Source: DATLLJ01 sp965229885 (GTDB lineage Bacteria; Acidobacteriota; Vicinamibacteria; Vicinamibacterales; CAVVIG01). Taken from it: a stretch of 64,000 nucleotides of DNA. The notes under the pieces were generated by a model that saw nothing but the letters and a program-made list of their open reading frames with translations, did not search any database and was not told where the DNA came from. Below, one piece after another: positions 41,782-50,581 of this stretch (positions are counted from its first letter, which is position 1; every line of letters begins with the position of its first letter). The DNA is taken from positions 1,302,001 through 1,366,000 of the forward strand of contig CBDDJX010000003.1 in the NCBI GenBank assembly GCA_965229885.1. Reading direction: 5' to 3'. The position numbers and the translations under genes are program-made.

Positions 41782-44316
41782 ATGGCCGAATTCAAGCCGA
41801 TGTCTCTCGACAGGAAGTGGCAGCAGCGGTGGGCTGCCGCGCGCTCCTTCGAAGTCATTACCGATCCGGCACGGCCCAAGTTCTACTGCCTGGAGATGTT
41901 CGCGTATCCGTCCGGACACGCGCACGTCGGACACGTCCGCAACTACATCATCGGCGACGTGATGGCGCGCACGAAGCGCATGCGTGGGTTCAACGTACTG
42001 CACCCCTTCGGGTGGGATGCGTTCGGCCTGCCGGCCGAGAACGCCGCCATCAAGAGCGGCACGCACCCGGAACAATCGACGCTCGACAATATCGCCCATA
42101 TGAAAGGGCAGCTCCAGCGCCTCGGCATCAGCTACGCCTGGGGCCGCGAGATCGCCACCTGCCTGCCCGAGTACTACAAGTTCAACCAGTGGATCTTCCT
42201 CAAGATGTTCGAGCGGGGGATCGCGTACCGGAAACACTCGACGGTCAACTGGTGCCCGAGCTGCCTGACCGTGCTGGCGAACGAACAGGTCGTGGACGGT
42301 GTGTGCTGGCGCTGCAGCGCGACGGTCGTCGCGCGTGATCTTGTCCAGTGGTTCTTCAAGATCACCGCGTACGCGGACGACCTTCTGCGAGGGCTCGACA
42401 CGCTGACCGAGTGGCCTGAAAAGGTCGTCGTGATGCAGCGCAACTGGATCGGTCGATCGGCAGGCGCGCGCGTGAAGTTCCCCGTCGTGGGCGCCAGCGA
42501 TTTGGTCGAAGTCTTCACGACGCGGGTCGATACCATCTTCGGCGCGACCTTTGTCCTGCTCGCACCCGAGCACCCGATGGTCGATCGATTCGCCGCCGAG
42601 GCGCCCGGCCCGACGGCGTTCCGCGAGCGCGTCGCGAGGTTCCGCGCGCTCGACCGCGAGGCACGCCTGACCGGCGCGATCGAGAAGGAAGGCTTCGATA
42701 CCGGGCGAAGGGCGATCAATCCGTTCACGAAGGAAGAGGTCCCGATCTGGATTGCCAACTTCGTGCTGGCCGAATACGGGACCGGCGCGATCATGGCCGT
42801 GCCGGCGCACGACCAGCGGGACTTCGAGTTTGCCCGGAAGTACGGTCTGCCGATCAGGGTCGCCGTGGTCGCCGTCCGGGCCGGCCAGGAGCTGCCGGCC
42901 CCTGCGGCCATATCCGAAGCGTCAACGAGCTACGGCCGGCTCGTTGATTCAGGTGAGTACACCGGACAGGAAGCGCCGGCGGTCATCGCGCGGATGATTG
43001 CGGACGCCGAAGCGCGCGGGATTGGCAAGGGCGAGGTTCAGTATCGCCTCAAGGACTGGGGCATCTCGCGCCAACGCTATTGGGGCACGCCGATCCCCAT
43101 CATCTACTGCGAGAAGGACGGCGTCGTCCCCGTGCCGTACGATCAACTGCCGGTCGCACTTCCGAGGGTGACGACGTTCAGCGGACGCGGCGATTCGCCG
43201 CTGGCGCAGGTGTCGGAGTTCGTAAACGTCCAGTGCCCACAGTGCGGCGGTCCCGCCCGGCGCGAGACCGACACGATGGACACCTTCGTCGATTCGTCGT
43301 GGTACTTCCTGCGGTTTTGCGATCCGGACAGCACCGAGCTGCCGTTCGATCCCGGGGACGCGTCGTATTGGATGCCTGTCGACTTCTATAGCGGTGGCGT
43401 CGAGCACGCCATCCTCCACCTGCTGTACTCGAGGTTCTTCACGCGGGTGCTGCGCGAAGTCGGGCTGATCGACTTCGACGAGCCCTTCAAGCGCCTCCTC
43501 ACGCAGGGGATGGTGCTGAAGGACGGCGCGGTCATGTCCAAATCCATAGGCAATGTCGTCGACCCCGACACGATGCTGGCGAAGTACGGCGCCGACGCGC
43601 TCCGGCTGTACGTGATGTTCGTCGCGCCGCCGGAAAAAGAAGTCGAGTGGAGCGATGCCGGGCTCGCGGGGAGCTTCCGCTTCCTCGTCCGCGTCTGGCG
43701 CATCGTCGACCACTGGGCCGAGGCGATCGGCGGGGAAGGGATCCCGGAGTGCGGCACAGACGGCTCCGATGCCGAACGCGGGCTGAGGCGCAAGACCCAC
43801 GACACGATTCGGCGCGTGACGAGCGACATTGAGGAGCGAATGCACGTCAATACCGCGGTGTCGTCGCTGATGGAGCTGGTCAACGAGCTGTACGCATTCA
43901 GCGAAGGGACGGCCCACGGCGGGCCGACCCGGGGCAAGCCGCCGGTGGCCCGCGTCGAGCGCCCGCAGACGATGGCCGTGATCCGCGAGGCGATCGATGC
44001 TCTTGTGGTGATGATCTCCCCGTTCGCGCCGCATATGGCCGAAGAGTTGTGGCAGATGCTCGGTCACGTCGACGGCCTCGCGAAGGCCGAGTGGCCGTCT
44101 TTCGATCCTGCGGTCGCCAGGGCGGATGAAGTGATCGTGCCCGTTCAGGTCAACGGCAAGGTCCGCGCGCGCCTCACGGTGCGGGCGGATGCGTCCGAGG
44201 ACGAGCTCCGCGAGCTGGCGCTCGCCGACGTGGCGGTCAAGAGCCACACGGCGGGGAAGACCATCCGGAAAGTGGTGGTGGCGAAGGGGCCGTTGGTCAG
44301 CGTCGTTGTTCAATGA
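41782..44316 (+). CDS. leuS: leucyl-tRNA synthetase
   Basis: An 844-aa class I aminoacyl-tRNA synthetase of bacterial LeuRS type that charges tRNA-Leu. The HIGH motif is HVGH at 48-51 (YPSGHAHVGHVRNY) and KMSKS appears as VMSKS at 584-588. The CP1 editing domain carries the TTRVDTIFGATFVLLAPEHP block. A Cys pair CPQCGG marks the zinc insertion. A C-terminal anticodon-binding domain follows. Length is normal. TAGAAT at 41762-41767 is a possible -10, giving a leader of only about 7 nt. The stop overlaps lptE. Confidence 0.97.
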   Translation: MAEFKPMSLDRKWQQRWAAARSFEVITDPARPKFYCLEMFAYPSGHAHVGHVRNYIIGDVMARTKRMRGFNVLHPFGWDAFGLPAENAAIKSGTHPEQSTLDNIAHMKGQLQRLGISYAWGREIATCLPEYYKFNQWIFLKMFERGIAYRKHSTVNWCPSCLTVLANEQVVDGVCWRCSATVVARDLVQWFFKITAYADDLLRGLDTLTEWPEKVVVMQRNWIGRSAGARVKFPVVGASDLVEVFTTRVDTIFGATFVLLAPEHPMVDRFAAEAPGPTAFRERVARFRALDREARLTGAIEKEGFDTGRRAINPFTKEEVPIWIANFVLAEYGTGAIMAVPAHDQRDFEFARKYGLPIRVAVVAVRAGQELPAPAAISEASTSYGRLVDSGEYTGQEAPAVIARMIADAEARGIGKGEVQYRLKDWGISRQRYWGTPIPIIYCEKDGVVPVPYDQLPVALPRVTTFSGRGDSPLAQVSEFVNVQCPQCGGPARRETDTMDTFVDSSWYFLRFCDPDSTELPFDPGDASYWMPVDFYSGGVEHAILHLLYSRFFTRVLREVGLIDFDEPFKRLLTQGMVLKDGAVMSKSIGNVVDPDTMLAKYGADALRLYVMFVAPPEKEVEWSDAGLAGSFRFLVRVWRIVDHWAEAIGGEGIPECGTDGSDAERGLRRKTHDTIRRVTSDIEERMHVNTAVSSLMELVNELYAFSEGTAHGGPTRGKPPVARVERPQTMAVIREAIDALVVMISPFAPHMAEELWQMLGHVDGLAKAEWPSFDPAVARADEVIVPVQVNGKVRARLTVRADASEDELRELALADVAVKSHTAGKTIRKVVVAKGPLVSVVVQ

Positions 44317-44873
44317 GAGACATCTCCCCCCGCTTGTTGCTCCGCGTCCTCCATGTCCTCTGTGGTGGAGCGCTTGTGGTGGCCGCCGCGGGCTGTGGCT
44401 ACACCCTCGCGGGCCGCGGCGCTTTTCTCCCCGCGAACATCCGCACCATTGGCGTTCCCATTTTCACGAACCACACGACGGTGTTCAATCTTGAGGCCCT
44501 GCTGACGCAAAAGATCAGGGGCGAGCTCACCGGTCGTGGAAAGTACCAGATCCTGCCGCAGGACACCGGCGTCGATGCCGTCCTCGTCGGCGACGTGGTC
44601 ACGGTATCGATTGTCCCCGCCAGCTTCAACGCCCAGCAGCTCGCCTCGCGCTATACCATCGTAATCGTCGCCAACCTCCAGCTCCGCGATGTGCGCGAGA
44701 ACAAGGTGCTGTGGGAGAACCCCGGCATGGTCTTCCGCGAGGATTACGAGAACACGAGCGGCCAGAACGCGCTCGATCCTTCGGCGTTCTTCGGCCAGGA
44801 AGTGAACGCGCTCGATCGTGTGAGCGGCGACTTCGCCAGGACCATCGTCAGCGCCATCTTGGAAGCCTTCTAG
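44313..44873 (+). CDS. lptE: LPS-assembly lipoprotein LptE
   Basis: A 186-aa lipoprotein with a signal and lipobox (LVVAAAGCGYTL) and the LptE core (LPANIRTIGVPIFTNHTTVF, EALLTQKIRGELTGRGKYQI). LptE plugs the LptD translocon that inserts lipopolysaccharide, which implies an LPS-type outer membrane. The leuS-lptE-holA order is common in bacteria. The start overlaps the leuS stop by 4 bp. Confidence 0.88.
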   Translation: MRDISPRLLLRVLHVLCGGALVVAAAGCGYTLAGRGAFLPANIRTIGVPIFTNHTTVFNLEALLTQKIRGELTGRGKYQILPQDTGVDAVLVGDVVTVSIVPASFNAQQLASRYTIVIVANLQLRDVRENKVLWENPGMVFREDYENTSGQNALDPSAFFGQEVNALDRVSGDFARTIVSAILEAF

Positions 44874-44887
44874 GCCAGCGCTTACCG

Positions 44888-45883
44888 ATGCCCGTAGCGA
44901 CTCCCGCCGCTGTTCGCGATCAGATCAAATCCGGAACGACCGATCCGCTTTACCTCCTTCTCGGCGAAGACGACGTCGAGAAGGCGGCGCTGGCGGCCGA
45001 GTTTGCCGAGATTGTCGACGAAGGGCTTCGCGCGTTCAATGTCGAGCGCATTCACGCGGGCGACATGACGAGCGGCGACAAGCTGGCCAACGGCGTGGCG
45101 GACCTCGTGTCGGCCGTTCGCACGATGCCGATGATGGTGCCGCGCCGCGTCGTGATGGTCACGCAGGCGGAGATGCTGCTGGTCCCCAAGCGCGAAAGCG
45201 AAGCGGCGACGCGCGCCCTCGACGAGCTCGAGGCGCTGCTCAAGCAGCCCGAGCCGCAGACGACGCTGGTGTTTGTCGCGGGAGCGCCTGGGGGAATCGA
45301 CAAGCGCAGCCGGATCTACAAGCTGCTGGCCAGGCACGCCACGGTCGTCGCGTGCGGGGCGGTCGAGAATCAGGCCGACGCCGAGCAATGGGTCAGGAAC
45401 GCCGTCGCGGCAGCCAGCATGGACATCGAGCCCGCCGCCGTCCGCCGCCTCGCCGAACGGGCCGGTCCGGACGTGAAGCGCCTGCGCGGCGAAGTGGATC
45501 GGCTGCTGCTTTACGCGCTGGGGCAGCCGCGGATTACGCTCGACGACGTGCGCGAGGTGGCGGGGCCGGCGGCCTTGCAGGACGACTGGGCGATGACCAA
45601 CGCCATCGAGGCGGGGCAGGCCGGTGACGCGCTGAGACAGCTCGCGCTGATGCTCGACGCCGGTGCGCCGCCGGAGAAGATACTGGGACAGCTGGGCTGG
45701 CTGGTGAGAACGAAGTTTCCGAATCTCGCGCCCGGCGATCTGTCGTCCGCCGTGCAGGGCGTATTCCGGACCGACCTCGCGCTGAAGCGGTCGGCCGGAG
45801 ACCCGCGGGTTCTGCTCGAGCGGCTTGTCGTCGAGTTGTGTGGCGGAAAGCGGGCGCGAAGCGCGGGTCCGCGCCGCTCTTAG
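44888..45883 (+). CDS. holA: DNA polymerase III subunit delta
   Basis: A 331-aa clamp-loader subunit that opens the sliding clamp. It has the HolA pattern. A strand-loop TDPLYLLLGEDDVEKAALAA opens the N-terminus, then RRVVMVTQAEMLL, the central TTLVFVAGAPGGIDKRSRIY and VVACGAVENQADAEQWVRNA. The C-terminal collar is PEKILGQLGWLVRTKF. The start ATG 44888 is 14 bp after lptE. A longer frame reading into lptE is rejected. Its stop overlaps the convergent rpsT stop by 4 bp. Confidence 0.9.
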   Translation: MPVATPAAVRDQIKSGTTDPLYLLLGEDDVEKAALAAEFAEIVDEGLRAFNVERIHAGDMTSGDKLANGVADLVSAVRTMPMMVPRRVVMVTQAEMLLVPKRESEAATRALDELEALLKQPEPQTTLVFVAGAPGGIDKRSRIYKLLARHATVVACGAVENQADAEQWVRNAVAAASMDIEPAAVRRLAERAGPDVKRLRGEVDRLLLYALGQPRITLDDVREVAGPAALQDDWAMTNAIEAGQAGDALRQLALMLDAGAPPEKILGQLGWLVRTKFPNLAPGDLSSAVQGVFRTDLALKRSAGDPRVLLERLVVELCGGKRARSAGPRRS

Positions 45884-46146
45884 GCGCTGCGCGCCGACAG
45901 CCGGGTCGAGAGGCGCGACTTGTAGCGGCCGGCGGCGTTCCGGTGAATGATGCCCTTGGTCGTCATCTTGTCGATGAGCGAGATCGTTTGCTCCAGGGCG
46001 TTCTTCGCGGCGGTCAGGTTATTGCCGTCGACGGCGGAGCGGATTTCCCTGAGCGCGTTGCGCAGGCGCGACCGATACTGACGGTTGCGCTCGCGGTTCT
46101 TCAGGCTTTGACGATGCGCTTTGAGCGCGGATGCATGGCTGGCCAC
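45880..46146 (-). CDS. rpsT: 30S ribosomal protein S20
   Basis: An 88-aa, very basic helical protein. HRQSLKNRERNRQYRSRLRN near the N-terminus and GIIHRNAAGRYKSRLSTRL near the end are diagnostic of S20, an early 16S rRNA binder. Length is standard. It is convergent with holA, a frequent pairing. Confidence 0.96.
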   Translation of the reverse strand: MASHASALKAHRQSLKNRERNRQYRSRLRNALREIRSAVDGNNLTAAKNALEQTISLIDKMTTKGIIHRNAAGRYKSRLSTRLSARSA

Positions 46147-46279
46147 GTCGGTAACTACCTCACGAAATCTGAAATCTGAAATCGAGAACCTGTAATCCTA
46201 ACACATGGACTTCTGGCAGGCCTCAGCTCCTCGTAGCAGGTCGATGGGCCCGTGCCGTTCGTACGTGCGACGCGGGGCG

Positions 46280-46451
46280 CTACGGCTTCAAGCCCGCCGT
46301 CCAGTTCAGTACCACCGTGATCGGCGCCGACTCCGCCTGCTCTGGCGCCGAGCTTTGTATCGGTAGCCCGAAACACCTGGCCCATCCCGACCTCGCCAAT
46401 CGGCGCGATGACTTTGTAGACGCCGAGGCGGGTGCCGGGAGTAAGGGCCAA
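46280..46451 (-). pseudogene. Ser/Thr kinase remnant, N-terminus joined to C-terminus
   Basis: From TTG 46451 the frame reads ALTPGTRLGVYKVIAPIGEV to GQVFRATDTKLG, the glycine-loop start of a Pkn-type kinase. Within a few codons another frame supplies ESAPITVVLNWTAGLKP and a stop at 46280, which resembles the very end of kinase-TolB proteins. The catalytic domain and repeats between are missing. The glycine loop has GEVGMG instead of GxGGMG. Confidence 0.55.
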
Positions 46452-46473
46452 TACGGCCGGGGCAGTCGCGCGC

Positions 46474-46893
46474 TCAAGGGAGCTCTTTGAACGGGTTGAA
46501 CACTTTCAGACCCGGACGCCTGAAGTCCTGGTCGTTGCCGGTGGCGATTGTGAGCCCATGGCGTCGGGCGGTCGCGGCGATGTAACTGTCCTCGACCGGC
46601 ATACGTTGGCCGGCCTTGCTCAGTAAACGCTCCTGCTCGGCCCACCCATGGGCGACCGAGACGTTGAAACCGTGAATCCGCCCCTGCATCGCCTCCACCA
46701 GACGCGTCAGCCAGCTCTGGAGCGCGTGCCGCTGCCGCCCGTCCTTGGTGCCCACCCAGTAGGCCAGTTGGGCGATCACGACGGCGCTCGTGTAGCACCG
46801 ATCCTTTTCTTGCTCGAGCCAGGCCGTGACGCGAGCATCACCGAGCCGCTTGGCAGGCTGACAGATGACGTCCGTGTCGAGCAACCAGCTCAC
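46474..46893 (-). CDS. vapC: PIN-domain toxin (VapC-type ribonuclease)
   Basis: A 139-aa PIN nuclease. The acidic metal ligands are in LLDTDVICQ, PVEDSYIAATA and ATGNDQDF, all present, and the C-terminus FNPFKELP is typical of VapC. The ATG overlaps the antitoxin stop (ATGA). VapC toxins cleave tRNA or rRNA and are held by VapB. The target here is unknown. It appears intact. Confidence 0.88.
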   Translation of the reverse strand: MSWLLDTDVICQPAKRLGDARVTAWLEQEKDRCYTSAVVIAQLAYWVGTKDGRQRHALQSWLTRLVEAMQGRIHGFNVSVAHGWAEQERLLSKAGQRMPVEDSYIAATARRHGLTIATGNDQDFRRPGLKVFNPFKELP

Positions 46894-47099
46894 AGCTTGC
46901 GGCGGCGAGGGGACACGTCGTCAGGGCTGACGGGACAGGCCTTGAGCACCGCAAGCCAATCCTCCTTGCCCGCAAGCCGCCGAAACACGAGGGCATCTTC
47001 CTCGGCGTCGAAGCGTGCCTCGAAGTAGTCTCCGGGCGACGCGGGGGCAAGGGCCGCCGGCACGGTCAGCCTGCGCTTGGCATCGAGCGTGACAATCAT
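46890..47099 (-). CDS. vapB: AbrB/MazE-type antitoxin (VapB-like)
   Basis: A 69-aa antitoxin with an N-terminal swapped-hairpin AbrB/MazE DNA-binding fold (MIVTLDAKRRLTVPAALAPA, PGDYFEARF) and a C-terminal toxin-binding tail (PVSPDDVSPRRRKL). The start ATG 47099 fits a leaderless transcript from the promoter directly upstream. An in-frame extension to 47126 would put the promoter inside the gene. It is co-transcribed with the toxin by 4-bp overlap. Confidence 0.85.
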   Translation of the reverse strand: MIVTLDAKRRLTVPAALAPASPGDYFEARFDAEEDALVFRRLAGKEDWLAVLKACPVSPDDVSPRRRKL

Positions 47100-47100
47100 G

Positions 47101-47134
47101 GTGGGATTATCCCACCGCTGGCACAACCCGTCAA
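47101..47134 (-). promoter_or_regulatory. leaderless vapBC promoter with operator palindrome
   Basis: On the minus strand TTGACG (47129-47134) and GATAAT (47106-47111) are separated by exactly 17 bp. The -10 lies within gtgggataatcccac (47101-47115), a palindrome with 7-bp arms and a 1-bp centre. Six bases separate the -10 from the antitoxin ATG, so the transcript should start at or next to the A of ATG. AbrB-type antitoxins repress their own operons at palindromes, so this is a likely autorepression site. Confidence 0.75.
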
Positions 47135-47172
47135 ACTGGAGTCGCGATCAATCAGACGTGAGCGATCAGCAG

Positions 47173-47889
47173 TTAGCGGCCGACGACGGCGTACGACCCG
47201 GTAGCGGGGCGCTTGTCCGTGTATCGCACGACCTGGCGGCCGTCGACGATCTCGGTGACTTTGTAGATGCGATTATTGTCGCGCCGCTCGATCGGCCGCG
47301 TGGTGATGCCGCCGATACGAGCGACGTAGTTCTGCGTCTCGGCGTAGGGTGGCACGCGCTCGCCGTGCTTGTCCACCGCGCTCGGGCCGGCGTTGTATGC
47401 GGCCAGCGCCAGCTTTTCGTCGTTCTCGTACCGGTTGAGCAGCTGGCGCAGATACGCGACGCCTGCACGAACGTTCTCCTCGGGATTGAACGCGTTCTTC
47501 ACGCCAAACTGCCGCGCAGTGGCCGGCATCAGCTGCATCAACCCGACGGCGCCTTTAGGCGAGCGCGCGTACGGGTTGTACGCCGATTCAACCTGCACGA
47601 CGGCGCGAACCAGATCGGGACGGACGTCGTTCAGTTGCGCGTGCTTGGTGATGAGGCCGTCGTACATCCGGACGCGATCGCTCGTGGCCTGACTCGCAGT
47701 CCGGATCGGGTCCGACTTCGGCGCGGGATACAACCGCACTATCTCATCGGCTCCCGACCGGGGCGTGTTGGCGAGTACCAGATGGCCGTTCGCGTCGCGC
47801 CACGAATAAATCTGCGCGCTGGCCGATGAGGGCACGAGCGTCAGGCACAGCGCCGCCAGCACAGCCGGTCCAGTCTTATTGATGAGCAT
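47173..47889 (-). CDS. soluble lytic transglycosylase (SLT domain)
   Basis: A 238-aa exported peptidoglycan-cleaving enzyme. The signal is TGPAVLAALCLTLVPSSASA. A short DUF4124-like strand region follows (IYSWRDANGHLVLANTPRSG), then the SLT domain with the catalytic Glu in VVQVESAYNPYARSPKGAVG and LMQLMPATA, and later LALAAYNAGPSAVDKHGERV. Start ATG 47889 gives a clean signal. An upstream in-frame GTG at 47934 adds 15 residues. It is not obviously linked to its neighbours. Confidence 0.88.
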   Translation of the reverse strand: MLINKTGPAVLAALCLTLVPSSASAQIYSWRDANGHLVLANTPRSGADEIVRLYPAPKSDPIRTASQATSDRVRMYDGLITKHAQLNDVRPDLVRAVVQVESAYNPYARSPKGAVGLMQLMPATARQFGVKNAFNPEENVRAGVAYLRQLLNRYENDEKLALAAYNAGPSAVDKHGERVPPYAETQNYVARIGGITTRPIERRDNNRIYKVTEIVDGRQVVRYTDKRPATGSYAVVGR

Positions 47890-48022
47890 CTGCAGTAAAG
47901 TCAACAGCTTGGCACCCCAGGGCATTCGAGTCACGAGCTATTAGGGTGTATCGGAGCTTGGTGTGTCGAACAGTAGGGCTGCTGCCATCGTAGGTGGCGC
48001 CCGGCTAGAGCCGGACTTCGCG

Positions 48023-48680
48023 ATGAAACAAACTCTGCTCGCCGTTGCACGCGCTTTCCGGGAAATCGGCCGCGATTTCCACACCCGCGGGTGGGTGCTG
48101 GGGACAAGCGGGAACTTCAGCACGGTGATATCGCGGAAGCCCCTCAAGCTGATCATTACCGCCAGTTCTGTATCGATAAGGTGACCTCCGGCCGGCTGAT
48201 GTCCTCACAATCGGTGCGAACGGGGCCCTGGTAGGTAAGTCCGGGAAGTCCGGTCAGTCTGGGAAGTCCGGCGGGCGGCCGTCGGCGGAAACGGCGCTGC
48301 ATGTGGCAGTCGCGCGGTCGCGAGGTGCCGGTGCGGTACTGCACACCCACTCCGTCTGGAGCACCATCCTGTCGGAGATCCACGGCGCCGAGCGCGGCCT
48401 GCGGCTGAGCGGATTCGAGATGCTGAAAGGTCTCGAAGGCGTGCACACCCACGAGCACACGGAGTGGGTGCCGATCCTCGAAAATAACCAGGACATCCCC
48501 GCGCTTGCCCGGCGCGTGGAAGCGGTGCTCGAGCAATGGCCGGCGATCCACGGTTTCCTGCTGCGCGGGCATGGGTTGTACACTTGGGGCGACGATCTGC
48601 CGCAGGCGAGACGTCACGTTGAGATTCTCGAGTTCCTGCTCGAAACAATCGGACGGATGCAGGCTTTTCGCGCGATGTAG
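48023..48680 (+). pseudogene. mtnB: methylthioribulose-1-phosphate dehydratase, frameshifted
   Basis: The first frame reads FHTRGWVLGTSGNFSTVISR to LIITASSV, then runs to TGA at 48180-48182. The gene continues in another frame with ADVLTIGANGALVGKSGK, RPSAETALHVAVARSRGAG, AVLHTHSVWST, a GFLLRGHGLYTWGDDLPQAR zinc-site block and a stop at 48680. These are MtnB signatures (aldolase class II fold). A Gly/Lys/Ser-rich insert (GKSGKSGQSGKSGG) produced by 9-nt units sits just before RPSAET and is not a family feature. It was the first gene of a methionine-salvage operon. Confidence 0.8.
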
Positions 48681-48703
48681 AGCGGGGGCTCCTGGCCCCC
48701 GCT
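48681..48703 (+). promoter_or_regulatory. 9-bp stem hairpin between mtnB and mtnD
   Basis: agcgggggc (48681-48689) pairs perfectly with gcccccgct (48695-48703) around a 5-nt loop, immediately after the mtnB stop. There is no T-run, so it is more likely an mRNA processing or stability element than a factor-independent terminator. Confidence 0.55.
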
Positions 48704-48748
48704 GGGAAGGGAATCATGGCACTGGCAAGGATTCCTGAACGCCACTAG

Positions 48749-50041
48749 CAGGCTGCTGAAGAACCCGGGTATCGGGCTGTTTTCTTAAGCATCATGCGGG
48801 TAACGCCCGACCGACGACAGTGCGCACGGGTGTGCGCTGACCCCGATGAGGGGGCCGGCGACACGCGCGGCCGGCGATCAGGGACACGTCGCCTCCAGAT
48901 TCCGCAGGCGGACCAAGTTATAGGCCGTGGCGGCGAAAGTGAGCTGCCAATCGACGAGTGGGACGCCGCGATGCCGGAGCTTGCGCAAACCACCGACGGT
49001 CTTCATCCACCCAAAGACCTGTTCCACGAGTTTTCGTTTCCGCTGACTCACGTGATAACCCGCATGCCGGGTGGTCCGACCATCAATCGCACTCCAGCGG
49101 ACCTTCTGCGCCACGTGGGGCGTGACGTCCCGGACGCGGACATCGGCGACGAAGCTCGCCACATCGTAGCCCTTGTCTGCTCCGACCGTGCTGCCCGGCG
49201 GCGCGCTGGCCTCCAGCAACAGTGCCGCCGCCTCGCGTTCGGCGGTCCCCGTCGCGTGGGTCGCACAGACGTTGGCGACGAGCCCATGCCGATTATCCAA
49301 CAGCACGTGGCCCAGATACGCCAGCTTCGCCTCCTTCCCTTGGCCCTTCCGATGCAGCATCGCCTCCGGATCAGTCGTCGACTGGTGCGTGTCGTTGCGC
49401 CGCCGCTCGCCGTGGAAGTCGACCGTGGGATTCCCGGGGTCATCGGGGGGCGCGCTCGGCGCGGCGTCCCGGCATCGGAAGCTCTTCAGGCTGGCCCAGG
49501 CTTCCAACTGCGTCCCGTCCACCGTGAAATGCTCGTCCGAGAGCAGACCGGCCGCCCGGGCGTGGGCCTGGACCGCATCAAAGAAGGCGGCCGCGACATC
49601 CCCCGCCAGCAGCCGGTCACGATTCTTGGTAAACGTCGTGGGATGCCAGACCGGGTCGTCCATATTCAAGTCGACGAACCAGCGGAACAGCAGGTTGTAG
49701 TTGAGCTCTTCCATCAGCAGCCGTTCGCTCCGGATCGTGTACAGCACCTGCAGCAACAGGGCCCGCAATAATTGCTCAGGCGGTCGACGGACGTCCCGTC
49801 TTGGCGTACAGGCCGGCGAACCTGCGCGACATCGTCTTCAGCGCGTGATCCGTCAGCGCGCGGACCGCGCGGAGCGGATGATCGGCCGGCACGCGCTGTT
49901 CCGGCGACAGGTAACTGAACATGTGATGGGTCTGCTCATCGTGTCCGCGCATGATGTGGCTCCCTTCAGCAATATTGGGAGCATGGTAGTACGCCGGGAT
50001 CGATCTGTCGATCCCATTCCACGGACTTTTTCAGCAGCCTG
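48749..50041 (-). mobile_element. IS5-family insertion sequence with CTAG target duplication
   Basis: A 1293-bp element with perfect 12-bp terminal inverted repeats (caggctgctgaa at the left, ttcagcagcctg at the right). It is flanked by CTAG at 48745-48748 and 50042-50045. A 4-bp CTAG-type duplication is typical of the IS5 group. It contains one transposase gene on the minus strand, frameshifted. The clean repeats and duplication suggest a fairly recent insertion. Confidence 0.92.
48878..49952 (-). pseudogene. IS5-family transposase, frameshifted
   Basis: ATG 49952 starts HMFSYLSPEQRVPADHPLRA to YAKTGRPS, then the frame stops at 49776. One base must be removed near 49784-49790 to continue into PPEQLLRALLLQVLYTIRSE. 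The rest is a complete DDE domain (FTVDGTQLEAWASLKSF, TVGADKGYDVASFV, KRKLVEQVFGWMK) ending at 48878. There is no slippery homopolymer at the break, so programmed frameshifting is unlikely. Confidence 0.85.
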
Positions 50042-50581
50042 CTAGACCATCGACGATCAAGAAGCGGTCTCGAACTTCCTGGCCGCCCACGGCATCGCAT
50101 ACGAGCGATGGGAAGCCGGATGGAACGTTCGCGCCAGTGCCGACGCCGGGGCGGTGCTTCAGGCCTACGCCGACAAGGTTGAGGAACTGAAGGCGCGCGG
50201 CGGGTACACGACGGCCGACGTGATCGACGTGACGCCGGCGACGCCAAATCTCGACGCCATGCTCGCCAAATTCAGCTGCGAGCACTGGCACGACGAAGAC
50301 GAAGTCCGCTTCATCGTCGAGGGCCGCGGCCTGTTCCACATCCACCCGCCCGATGGCCCGGTCTTCGCGATTGAGGTCCAGGCCGGCGATCTGATCAGCG
50401 TCCCGCGCGGCACGCATCACTGGTTCGATCTGTGCGCCGACCGCCGGATCCGCGCGATCCGGCTGTTTCAGGATACGTCCGGTTGGACACCTCACTACAC
50501 GGACAGCGGCGTCGACGCCAGCTTCCAGCCCGTGTGCTTCGGTCCCGGGTTCGTTCCACGGGAGATCTCGCGACCCCGGGC

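Noticed and set aside
49776..49795. Programmed frameshift in the IS5-type transposase
   Set aside because: The junction sequence lacks a slippery heptamer or homopolymer run, and the overlap of the two frames is too short for a typical programmed site.
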